A stretch of 32,066 nt of DNA. Origin: JBATBW01 sp049662565. GTDB taxonomy: Bacteria; Bacillota_I; Bacilli_A; Erysipelotrichales; Erysipelotrichaceae. Below, in pieces: positions 7,416 to 13,749 of the stretch. Where the stretch lies: NCBI GenBank assembly GCA_049662565.1, contig JBATBW010000068.1, positions 1 to 32,066 on the forward strand, written 5' to 3'. The notes under the pieces are model-generated. The model was not told the origin of the DNA. It was given only the letters and a program-made list of their open reading frames with translations, and searched no databases. Numbering within the stretch: position 1 is the first letter of the stretch; the number at the start of each line of letters is the position of its first letter. The translations under genes were made by a program, and so were the position numbers.

Positions 7416-8321
7416 CTACTCATAAGCCTCAATAATCTTTTGGACAATTGGATGACGAACAACATCTAAAGTATTTAAATAAACAAAACTAATACCATCA
7501 ATATCCTTCAAACGCCAACTTGCATTAATCAACCCGCTATCCTTATTCTTTGGTAAATCAATTTGCGTAACATCCCCCGTAATTAACATCTTGCAGTTAA
7601 ACCCTAAACGAGTCAAAAACATCTTCATCTGATTATCAGTCGTATTTTGGGCCTCATCTAAAATCACAAAAGCATTATCTAGTGTTCTACCCCGCATAAA
7701 GGCTAGTGGCGCGATTTCAATAATACCTAACTCCAAGTACTTTTCAACCTTACTCGCCCCTAAAATGTCATATAATGCGTCATACAAAGGGATTAAATAC
7801 GGATCAATCTTTTCTTTTAAGTCCCCCGGCAAAAAGCCTAAGTTTTCCCCAGCTTCCACAGCCGGTCTAGTTAATATTATTTTGTTAATTAAATTTTGTT
7901 TATATAAACTTATGGCATAGCTAACTGCCACATAAGTTTTACCCGTCCCTGCCGGTCCAATGGCAAAAGTAATAGGATTACTTTTGATGGATTGCACTAA
8001 TTTTAATTGATTAAAAGTCTTAGGATAAATAACTTTACCATTATAACTACTAACAATTGGTGTTTTATATAAAATATCTAAGTTAATATTATCTTGTTTT
8101 AAAGCTAAATTACTTAAATAAATAACATCCTTAATCGTATAATTATGGTGAACATCCAATTCCTTAATAATTTTAATAATTAAAGTACGATAATCACCAT
8201 CAATTTCCATCTCATTGTTTACTACTCTAATATCTACATTAAAAAAGTTTCTCAAATAATTTAAATATTCATCATTAACACCACAAACATTCATTAAGTT
8301 ATTCACAATTATCTTTTCCAT
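7416..8321 (-). CDS. phoH: PhoH-like ATPase (YlaK/PhoH family)
   Basis: Cytoplasmic P-loop ATPase of the PhoH family, associated with RNA metabolism and commonly linked to ybeY. The 301-residue protein has an N-terminal extension with KH-like features (1-100), then Walker A GPAGTGKT (122-129), the conserved TRPAVEAGENLGFLPGD block, Walker B FVILDEAQN (DEAQ at 222-225) and LITGDVTQIDLP. The start at ATG 8321 has GAGG about 6 bases upstream. It is the first gene after the rpsU terminator and heads the long operon that runs to cca. A TATAAT box at 8344-8339 may give it its own promoter. Confidence 0.95.
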   Translation of the reverse strand: MEKIIVNNLMNVCGVNDEYLNYLRNFFNVDIRVVNNEMEIDGDYRTLIIKIIKELDVHHNYTIKDVIYLSNLALKQDNINLDILYKTPIVSSYNGKVIYPKTFNQLKLVQSIKSNPITFAIGPAGTGKTYVAVSYAISLYKQNLINKIILTRPAVEAGENLGFLPGDLKEKIDPYLIPLYDALYDILGASKVEKYLELGIIEIAPLAFMRGRTLDNAFVILDEAQNTTDNQMKMFLTRLGFNCKMLITGDVTQIDLPKNKDSGLINASWRLKDIDGISFVYLNTLDVVRHPIVQKIIEAYE

Positions 8322-8338
8322 AGTCTACCTCTACTTCA

Positions 8339-8344
8339 ATTATA
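8339..8344 (-). promoter_or_regulatory. Possible -10 box for the phoH operon
   Basis: Minus-strand TATAAT directly after the U tract of the rpsU terminator, about 18 bases before the phoH ATG. No good -35 is found at 16-18 bases upstream, where the terminator stem lies. It would give a very short leader that still contains the ribosome binding site. Weak evidence. Confidence 0.35.
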
Positions 8345-8346
8345 TA

Positions 8347-8375
8347 TAAAAAAAGAAACAAGTTCTACTTGTTTC
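8347..8375 (-). terminator. Rho-independent terminator after rpsU
   Basis: Minus strand: perfect 9-bp stem (8375-8367 with 8363-8355) with an AGA loop and an 8-base U run (8354-8347). It begins 2 bases after the rpsU stop and separates rpsU from phoH, possibly with some readthrough. Confidence 0.85.
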
Positions 8376-8377
8376 AA

Positions 8378-8557
8378 TTATTTATTACGTTTTGCTTTTC
8401 TAGCAGCTTCGCTTTTTAATTTGCGTGCTACACCAGGTTTAACATAATATTCTCTTTTACGTGCCTCAGCTAGGGTACCATTACGAGAAACTTGTCTTTT
8501 AAAACGACGTAATGCGTCATCTAAGACTTCATTTTCTTTCAAAACAACTCTTGGCAT
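8378..8557 (-). CDS. rpsU: 30S ribosomal protein S21 (bS21)
   Basis: Small basic protein of the 30S subunit located near the anti-Shine-Dalgarno end of 16S rRNA. The start is ATG 8557, with GGGAGG 7 bases upstream; the TTG codon just before it (8560) is poorly spaced. The product has 59 residues: PRVVLKENEVLDDALRRFKRQVSRNGT is the family block and the C-terminus is a run of Lys and Arg. It has its own promoter and a terminator directly after the stop, so it is largely a single-gene transcript placed just upstream of phoH. Confidence 0.97.
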   Translation of the reverse strand: MPRVVLKENEVLDDALRRFKRQVSRNGTLAEARKREYYVKPGVARKLKSEAARKAKRNK

Positions 8558-8586
8558 CAAACAACCTCCCTTCTGAGTACGTTAAT

Positions 8587-8615
8587 ATTATAAAGTAAAC
8601 AATCATTAATTGCAA
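8587..8615 (-). promoter_or_regulatory. Sigma-A promoter of rpsU
   Basis: Minus strand -35 TTGCAA (8615-8610), 17-base spacer, perfect -10 TATAAT (8592-8587). It lies in the short gap after the HAD gene stop at 8623. Confidence 0.8.
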
Positions 8616-8622
8616 TAACAAA

Positions 8623-9432
8623 TCAATCATTTAACAAATATTTTTCAATAAACTGTCCAACTCCGCCATCTTCACACGATAAAGCCTGAAAATCAGCCAC
8701 ATCTAGACAACATTGTTCACCATTACCAACACACCCACCAACATAAGAACTTTTAATCATCTCTAAGTCATTATGATTATCACCAATGTAATAAACATCC
8801 TTCATTGATAAATTTAAATGATCCAACAAATGTTTAACACCACTTAATTTATTATTATTTAAAGGCGTAATATCAATATAACCATCCCCTGCTTTAGTAG
8901 CCGTAAACAAATGATTATAATTACTAACTAAATCCTCATAAACATCATCACGACGCTCTTTAGTTGTAGTTAAAGATATTTTGCTAGTAACTAAAGAAAA
9001 CTCATCAAAGACACTATTTGTAACTAATACTTTGATTGGTAAACACTTCCGATCCTCATCAATATATTGATCATAACCATTAGTCAATAACGTATCTTTT
9101 TGTTCCAAAACTAAATTGCAATGATATTTAAAAGATAACTCTTCTAATAATCGCACAGTATCTATAGAAAATATATCATGATATAAATAGTTATCAAAAT
9201 CATTAGCTTTCACAATTTCACTACCATTACTGCCAATAATATAAGTCTTATCATCAATCAAATCATAAGTAGTCAAAATCTCTTTCATCCCATACAAAAC
9301 CCGAGCTGTCGCATAAACTATTAAATGATCACTCTTTTGTAATTGATGTAATGCCTTTAACGTTCTATCACAAATCTTATTATTATTATGACTATAAATT
9401 GTACTATCAATATCACTAATAAATATTTTCAT
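8623..9432 (-). CDS. Cof-type HAD-IIB phosphatase
   Basis: A 269-residue cytoplasmic hydrolase of the haloacid dehalogenase superfamily, Cof subfamily. Motif I is DIDST (Asp7 nucleophile, Asp9), motif II lies in IVYATAR (38-44), motif III Lys is probably Lys195, and motif IV is GDNHND (217-222). The central region is a C2-type cap. Such enzymes dephosphorylate sugar phosphates, nucleotides or cofactors such as FMN and PLP; the substrate cannot be read from the sequence. The ATG overlaps the stop of the transporter ATPase (TAATG), so it is the last gene of the T-box-controlled operon. A role tied to the transported amino acid is possible but unsupported. Confidence 0.9.
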   Translation of the reverse strand: MKIFISDIDSTIYSHNNNKICDRTLKALHQLQKSDHLIVYATARVLYGMKEILTTYDLIDDKTYIIGSNGSEIVKANDFDNYLYHDIFSIDTVRLLEELSFKYHCNLVLEQKDTLLTNGYDQYIDEDRKCLPIKVLVTNSVFDEFSLVTSKISLTTTKERRDDVYEDLVSNYNHLFTATKAGDGYIDITPLNNNKLSGVKHLLDHLNLSMKDVYYIGDNHNDLEMIKSSYVGGCVGNGEQCCLDVADFQALSCEDGGVGQFIEKYLLND

Positions 9433-10160
9433 TATAACACCTTCGATAAAAACTCTTTTAACCTTTCACTTTGCGGATTAGTAAAAAATAAATCACTACT
9501 ATTCTCTTCTACTATTTTACCATGATCCATGAAGATAATTCTATCACTAACTTCTTTCGCAAAATTCATCTCATGCGTAACAATCACCATTGTCATCTTA
9601 TTTTTGGCCAAACTAGCCATAACATCCAATACTTCTTTTACCATTTCTGGATCTAAAGCACTAGTAGGCTCATCAAACAACATTACTTCAGGATGCATAC
9701 ATAAAGCTCTAATAATCGCAATACGTTGTTTTTGACCACCACTAAGTTTAGTTACTGAAACATCTCTTTTATCCACCAGATTCACAACTTCTAAATATTC
9801 TAAAGCCGTTTTAACCGCTTCTTCTTTACTAATCTTTAGTACTTCCATTGGACCTAAAATAAGATTTTCCATAACACTCATATGATTAAATAAATTAAAA
9901 TGTTGGAAAACAAACCCCATTTTAGTACGCATCTTCATTACTTGTTTTTCATCATGATAATCAATTAATTTATCATCAAAATAAATATTACCCCCATCAA
10001 TATTTTCTAAAGCATTGATACAACGAATCAAAGTACTCTTTCCACTGCCACTAGGACCAACTAAACAAACAACTTCATTCTTTTTTACATTTAAACTGAC
10101 ATTATCTAAAGCCACAACTTTATTATCAAACTTCTTATAAACATTATCAATCTTAATCAT
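9432..10160 (-). CDS. Polar amino acid ABC transporter, ATP-binding protein (GlnQ/ArtM type)
   Basis: Cytoplasmic ATPase of a polar amino acid importer. All nucleotide-binding motifs are intact in 242 residues: Walker A GPSGSGKST (35-43), Q-loop FQHFNLF (85-91), signature LSGGQKQR (139-146), Walker B with DEPTSALD (163-170) and the switch His in VTHEM. The family length is about 240. It overlaps the permease by 8 bases and the HAD gene by one. With the permease and lipoprotein upstream it forms a complete importer. The T-box points to arginine as the likely substrate; glutamine or other polar residues remain possible. Confidence 0.93.
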   Translation of the reverse strand: MIKIDNVYKKFDNKVVALDNVSLNVKKNEVVCLVGPSGSGKSTLIRCINALENIDGGNIYFDDKLIDYHDEKQVMKMRTKMGFVFQHFNLFNHMSVMENLILGPMEVLKISKEEAVKTALEYLEVVNLVDKRDVSVTKLSGGQKQRIAIIRALCMHPEVMLFDEPTSALDPEMVKEVLDVMASLAKNKMTMVIVTHEMNFAKEVSDRIIFMDHGKIVEENSSDLFFTNPQSERLKEFLSKVL

Positions 10161-10830
10161 TTCCTAGTTTCCTTTCTACTGCTCTACCAATTAATGAAAC
10201 AATAATTGTCAAAGTCAAGTAAACACATCCTGCCACCATAATTGGCGCAAAATAACTACTGTTATTCGCTCCAATAATTTGTGCCGTCTTTAATAATTCA
10301 TAAACCCCAATTGTACTAACTAATGAAGAATCCTTAATTAAGACAATAAACTCATTGATAATTGGAGGAATCATATTCTTTAATGCCTGTGGTAAAATAA
10401 TCTTCTTCATAATTTGGGCGTAACTCAAGCCAATAGATTTACCACCTTCCCATTGGCCTTTATCAATTGCCATAATCGATCCTCTAATTTGTTCGCTTAA
10501 ATAAGCACTACTATTTAAAGAAATTGCCAATATCCCCATCAATAAAGGATTTACATCTAAATAACTACCCGTAATACTTTGATAAATAAAAGGGATTACT
10601 AAATAAAAAAATGATAGCTGTAACAACATCGGCGTACCCCGAATGATTTCGACATAAAGAGTAGAAATCACTTTTAATATCTTACTTTTACTCATCTTCA
10701 TCATCGTAATTAGAATAGATAGAAACAATCCTAACGATAAGGAACAGATGGCAATTAATAATGAATAACCCGCCCCTTTGGCAAAATACATTAAATTCTC
10801 ACTGTTAAATAAATATTCCATTTTAGACAC
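10153..10830 (-). CDS. Polar amino acid ABC transporter, permease
   Basis: Inner membrane component of the His/Glu/Gln/Arg importer class, 225 residues with about five transmembrane helices. The permease EAA-like loop for ATPase contact is visible as EGGKSIGLSYAQIMKKIILPQALKNMIPP (start near residue 129). The N-terminal GYSLLIAICSLSLGLFLSILI and the RGTPMLLQLSFFY segment are typical of HisM/GlnP proteins. Only one permease is encoded, so it should act as a homodimer. It overlaps the lipoprotein gene by 8 bases and the ATPase gene by 8. Confidence 0.94.
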   Translation of the reverse strand: MSKMEYLFNSENLMYFAKGAGYSLLIAICSLSLGLFLSILITMMKMSKSKILKVISTLYVEIIRGTPMLLQLSFFYLVIPFIYQSITGSYLDVNPLLMGILAISLNSSAYLSEQIRGSIMAIDKGQWEGGKSIGLSYAQIMKKIILPQALKNMIPPIINEFIVLIKDSSLVSTIGVYELLKTAQIIGANNSSYFAPIMVAGCVYLTLTIIVSLIGRAVERKLGND

Positions 10831-11584
10831 CCCACTTTGTTCTTAATTGTTCATAAGCACTAGACGCTTTAAACTGTGCAATTGCTTTATTAATTTCTTC
10901 TAATAAAACTTTTTTCTTGGTATTAATAATAATACCCAAATTATCACTAACTAAACTCTCTTTCAAAATTTCAAAATTATTATCACCGACATACTTATTC
11001 GCAACCGCAATATCACAAACTACCGCTTCAATATTATTAGTTTTTAAAGCTTCGAAAGTATATAAGTAATCACCAATATTCATAACTTTAGCCCCTTTGA
11101 TATCTAAGGCCGCTTTATAACCAGTAGTTCCTAAACCCGCACCAATCTTTTTATTTTCCAAATCCGCTAAAGTTTTAATATTACTATCTTTTTTTACTAC
11201 TACTACTTGTAAAGATTCTAAATAGAAAGTTGAGAAAGCCACCTTCTTTTCCGGATCATAACTAAATCCACTGACACCAATATCAATTTGATTAGTTTCG
11301 ATTGCACCGGCAATATTCCCAAAATCCATTTGTTTGAAAACTAGCCCCAAATTCAAATTGTTATTACGATTAAAATTATCGACCACCATCCTAATCATAT
11401 CAATATCAAACCCTAATATTTCGCCATCAGGTTTAACTAATTCAAAAGGCGGATAATCCGGACTAATACCAATAATTATTTTATTGTTTGTCAATAACTC
11501 CTTTTGTAATGGTGTTTTATTATCATCTATTTTTTGGCAACCAAACAATAGACACGATAATAAAATTAATAAGATTTTTTTCAT
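10823..11584 (-). CDS. Amino acid-binding lipoprotein of the ABC importer
   Basis: Extracellular substrate-binding protein (bacterial solute-binding family 3), 253 residues. The N-terminus MKKILLILLSCLLFGC is a lipoprotein signal with the lipobox Cys at residue 16, to be processed by the LspA encoded at 25.3-25.8 kb. Binding-domain blocks are IIIGISPDYPPFELV, GFDIDM and DIGVSGFSYDPEKKVAFSTFYLES, followed by LADLENKKIGAGLGTTG. GGAGG at 11596-11592 is 7 bases before the ATG. The gene lies immediately after the T-box terminator and so is controlled by it. Exact amino acid specificity is inferred from the leader, not from binding residues. Confidence 0.93.
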   Translation of the reverse strand: MKKILLILLSCLLFGCQKIDDNKTPLQKELLTNNKIIIGISPDYPPFELVKPDGEILGFDIDMIRMVVDNFNRNNNLNLGLVFKQMDFGNIAGAIETNQIDIGVSGFSYDPEKKVAFSTFYLESLQVVVVKKDSNIKTLADLENKKIGAGLGTTGYKAALDIKGAKVMNIGDYLYTFEALKTNNIEAVVCDIAVANKYVGDNNFEILKESLVSDNLGIIINTKKKVLLEEINKAIAQFKASSAYEQLRTKWGV

Positions 11585-11596
11585 ATTTGACCCTCC

Positions 11597-11820
11597 TATA
11601 CAAAAAAATCATCCATCTCACAAAGAGACGGATGATCCGTGGTACCACTCTAATTGCCAAATAAAAAACTTTGGCCACTTTACTATTAACGCTAGTTAAA
11701 CGATTATTTTCATAATTTCTCCCAAGTGCGCTTCTTTACTTTGTCTACCTTTAGGCTTACACCATCCCTAAATCGCTTCATCAACATCATAAATACTCTC
11801 TTGATCAAAGAATATGAAAC
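11597..11820 (-). promoter_or_regulatory. T-box riboswitch leader, probable tRNA-Arg (CGC specifier)
   Basis: The leader between the promoter and the transporter genes shows T-box landmarks on the minus strand. Stem I has the AGUA S-turn (11797-11794), and its base pairs UCAAG with CUUGG. The distal GGGAUGGUGUAAGCC segment is present, and the 3' side of the specifier loop reads GAAG-CGC-A, putting the specifier at 11730-11728. The T-box AGAGUGGUACCACGG lies at 11651-11637, followed by the terminator at 11636-11602. Uncharged matching tRNA should favour the antiterminator and turn on the importer. CGC (Arg) fits the rule of a purine after the specifier; GCG (Ala), one base earlier, is the alternative. 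Confidence 0.88.
11602..11636 (-). terminator. T-box regulated terminator
   Basis: Minus-strand 12-bp stem (11636-11625 with 11619-11608, one G-U), 5-base loop, then a U run (11607-11602). The 5' side directly follows the T-box sequence and would be used in the competing antiterminator. Confidence 0.88.
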
Positions 11821-11821
11821 T

Positions 11822-11850
11822 ATACTATATGATATTTAATCAATTGTCAA
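11822..11850 (-). promoter_or_regulatory. Sigma-A promoter of the T-box transporter operon
   Basis: Perfect -35 TTGACA (11850-11845), 17-base spacer, -10 TAGTAT (11827-11822). The -35 lies inside the last codons of the upstream PHP gene, whose stop is at 11840. Confidence 0.7.
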
Positions 11851-12712
11851 CCTTATTTTTCAATGATTGCGTAATATTTCCCATGATCTTATCATCATTA
11901 AATTCACAAATAAACTCTCCTAAATGAATATTAGGCTTATTTTTACCATGGAAATCACTACCACAAGTAATCATCAAATGAAAACGATCAACTAACTGTA
12001 ACAAATAACTAAAATCTTCCAAACGATGATAAGAACTATACAACTCTAAACCATCCACCTTCAAACACAATTGTTCTAAAAGATCTAAATTATTACGAAA
12101 GTTTTGAAGAGGATGGGCAATTATTGCTAAACCATTACTATCTTTAATTAATGATAAAACCTCATCAAAATCCATCAATTCTTCCTTAACATAAGCAATC
12201 TTACCAAAACTAAAATATTCCCAATAGAAAGCCACTGCCCGATTAGGTAAATCTGAAAGTTTTAAAACAAACTCATAATTTTGATATTTTTCACTATTAA
12301 ATAAATACTCACCCAATTCTTCATAAACAATAACATCATTCTTTTGTAAGAAAGCCAGATCATCATATGTAAAATCCAACTGAAAATAAGTAATAAATTT
12401 ATCAATCGCTAAACGATTAACCATAATAAACTGTTGATTATAACGATCAATTAAATTCACAATTTTATCATTAATCGTTTCATAATAATATAATAAATGA
12501 AATGGAATACCTAAATAACTAACATCTAACTCGACACCTTTAATATAATTAATATCTTTAATATTAGAATAATCATTAATATAATTATGATCAGTAATCG
12601 CAATTAATTGTAAATTAGCTTCTTTAGCCTTTTGTGCGATCTCTTCAATCGACAATTGACCATCCAAACTATTTTCACTATGAATATGTAAGTCCACTAA
12701 GCTATTTTTCAT
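11840..12712 (-). CDS. PHP-domain metal-dependent phosphoesterase
   Basis: A 290-residue protein of the polymerase and histidinol phosphatase (PHP) superfamily. Metal ligands are visible as HIHS (9-12, after VDL), ITDHN (Asp41-His42), the Glu in GVELDV (about 61), IIAHP, and the C-terminal CGSDFHGKNKP. The layout resembles the YciV/RNase AM group, which degrades short RNAs or 3',5'-bisphosphates; that assignment is inference. The start is uncertain: ATG 12712 is chosen, but TTG 12718 two codons upstream has a better-placed GGTGAT element. It overlaps the end of the MscS gene, so the two form a pair. Confidence 0.85.
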   Translation of the reverse strand: MKNSLVDLHIHSENSLDGQLSIEEIAQKAKEANLQLIAITDHNYINDYSNIKDINYIKGVELDVSYLGIPFHLLYYYETINDKIVNLIDRYNQQFIMVNRLAIDKFITYFQLDFTYDDLAFLQKNDVIVYEELGEYLFNSEKYQNYEFVLKLSDLPNRAVAFYWEYFSFGKIAYVKEELMDFDEVLSLIKDSNGLAIIAHPLQNFRNNLDLLEQLCLKVDGLELYSSYHRLEDFSYLLQLVDRFHLMITCGSDFHGKNKPNIHLGEFICEFNDDKIMGNITQSLKNKVDN

Positions 12713-13511
12713 TATCAATTATCACCTTTTGATAAGGTATATCAATTCCTTCTTCTTTAAAAGTTTTAATAATTTGATATCGCATCTCACATAATAAAGC
12801 ATAACCATCTACCGCATTATTCGAATACATTGAAACCTTAATTCTAATCGCATTATTTTCTAAATCCACAATATTAACACTTAAATCATCAGGTCTAATT
12901 AAAAGATGATTACTCAATGCCAAAGTTCTAATCTTATTAATGACAACATCGATATCACTACTATAACCAACACCAACATATAAGAAATTACATACTTGTT
13001 GGTCCACTAAATTCTTATTTTCAATAACTTCACTATTCAATTTAGAATTTGGAATAATCACCCGATTATTCTCAAAAGTCGTAATCACCGTATGACGCAA
13101 ATTAATATTTTCAATTCGCCCTGCCACATCTAAACTTTTAATATGAATTAAATCGCCAATATCAAAAGGCTTAAATACACTTAAAAAAATACCACCAATG
13201 ATATTACTAGTCGCCTCTTGAGCTGCCAAACCTAAAACAACGACAATAATACTAGAACCCGCTAATAAAGTTGTCGAAAACTTTTGAAAAGGAATAACCA
13301 TGCTTGCGACAGCATATACTGCACTAGCATTTAATCCAATTTTTATCATCTTCAACAATAAACGATTATCCGTTTTATTATTCTTAAATTTATTATTTAT
13401 CTTTTTAAATAAGAAAGTTAACAACCGGTTAATAATTATCGTTCCGATAAGAATAAATGCACTACTGATTAAAAAATGTTCCAAACCTTTATCAAAATAT
13501 CCATCAAACAT
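12702..13511 (-). CDS. MscS-family small-conductance mechanosensitive channel
   Basis: Membrane channel that opens under tension to release solutes during osmotic downshock. The 269-residue protein has three predicted N-terminal helices (about 13-36, 53-75, 82-110). The pore helix region is LLAGSSIIVVVLGLAAQEATSN followed by the typical GGIFLSVFKPFDIGDLI. The C-terminal cytoplasmic part starts with the beta domain around IENINLRHTVITTFENNRVIIPN. Length and topology match the basic MscS class. The ATG at 13511 has AAAGGAGTGGTGAT upstream, and an extended -10 promoter lies about 30 bases before it. Confidence 0.93.
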   Translation of the reverse strand: MFDGYFDKGLEHFLISSAFILIGTIIINRLLTFLFKKINNKFKNNKTDNRLLLKMIKIGLNASAVYAVASMVIPFQKFSTTLLAGSSIIVVVLGLAAQEATSNIIGGIFLSVFKPFDIGDLIHIKSLDVAGRIENINLRHTVITTFENNRVIIPNSKLNSEVIENKNLVDQQVCNFLYVGVGYSSDIDVVINKIRTLALSNHLLIRPDDLSVNIVDLENNAIRIKVSMYSNNAVDGYALLCEMRYQIIKTFKEEGIDIPYQKVIIDNEK

Positions 13512-13535
13512 TCTATATCACCACTCCTTTTAAAT

Positions 13536-13544
13536 ATTATATCA
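13536..13544 (-). promoter_or_regulatory. Extended -10 promoter of the mscS-PHP pair
   Basis: Minus strand TG-A-TATAAT (13544-13536), an extended -10 with a perfect hexamer and no clear -35. It lies about 25 bases before the mscS ATG and diverges from the tRNA promoter. Confidence 0.6.
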
Positions 13545-13579
13545 TTTTTTCATTGATTTTAGACTTATAATTATGGTAT

Positions 13580-13585
13580 TATAAT
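13580..13585 (+). promoter_or_regulatory. Candidate -10 box for tRNA-Leu
   Basis: Plus strand TATAAT at 13580-13585, with a second TATAAT at 13566-13571. The nearer one would start transcription almost at the mature 5' end, so the upstream box may be the functional one. No strong -35 was found for either. Confidence 0.4.
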
Positions 13586-13590
13586 TACAT

Positions 13591-13677
13591 GCCCAAGTGG
13601 TGAAATCGGTAGACGCAGTGGACTCAAAATCCACCGGTAGTGATACCTTGCCGGTTCGAGTCCGGCCTTGGGCACCA
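13591..13677 (+). tRNA. tRNA-Leu (anticodon CAA)
   Basis: Class II tRNA with an encoded CCA end. The acceptor stem GCCCAAG pairs with CTTGGGC (13591-13597, 13667-13673), the discriminator A is 13674 and CCA is 13675-13677. The anticodon stem GTGGA/TCCAC (13618-13622, 13630-13634) frames anticodon CAA at 13625-13627, reading UUG. A long variable arm follows, and the T arm is GCCGG-TTCGAGT-CCGGC. It is the only complete plus-strand gene in the window. Confidence 0.97.
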
Positions 13678-13689
13678 TACTAACAAATC

Positions 13690-13711
13690 GAACCTAAGGG
13701 TTCTTTTTTTT
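13690..13711 (+). terminator. Rho-independent terminator of tRNA-Leu
   Basis: Short stem GAACC/GGTTC (13690-13694, 13699-13703) with TAAG loop, followed by eight T residues through 13711. It begins 12 bases after the tRNA CCA. Confidence 0.75.
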
Positions 13712-13747
13712 AAAAAACAAGCACGTACCATGAGGTATGTGCTTGTT
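13712..13747 (-). terminator. Rho-independent terminator after sbcC
   Basis: Long 14-bp stem (13747-13734 with 13729-13716; one A-C mismatch on the minus strand) with a 4-base loop, then a U run on the minus strand. It starts just after the sbcC stop at 13750. On the plus strand the stem lacks a T tract, so it acts for sbcC only. Confidence 0.85.
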
Positions 13748-13749
13748 TA

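Noticed and set aside
11727..11731. Specifier GCG (alanine) in the T-box
   Set aside because: Shifts the reading by one base and leaves C rather than the usual purine after the specifier; kept only as an alternative.
13716..13747. Second plus-strand terminator for tRNA-Leu
   Set aside because: The stem has no T tract on the plus strand; the U run is on the sbcC side.
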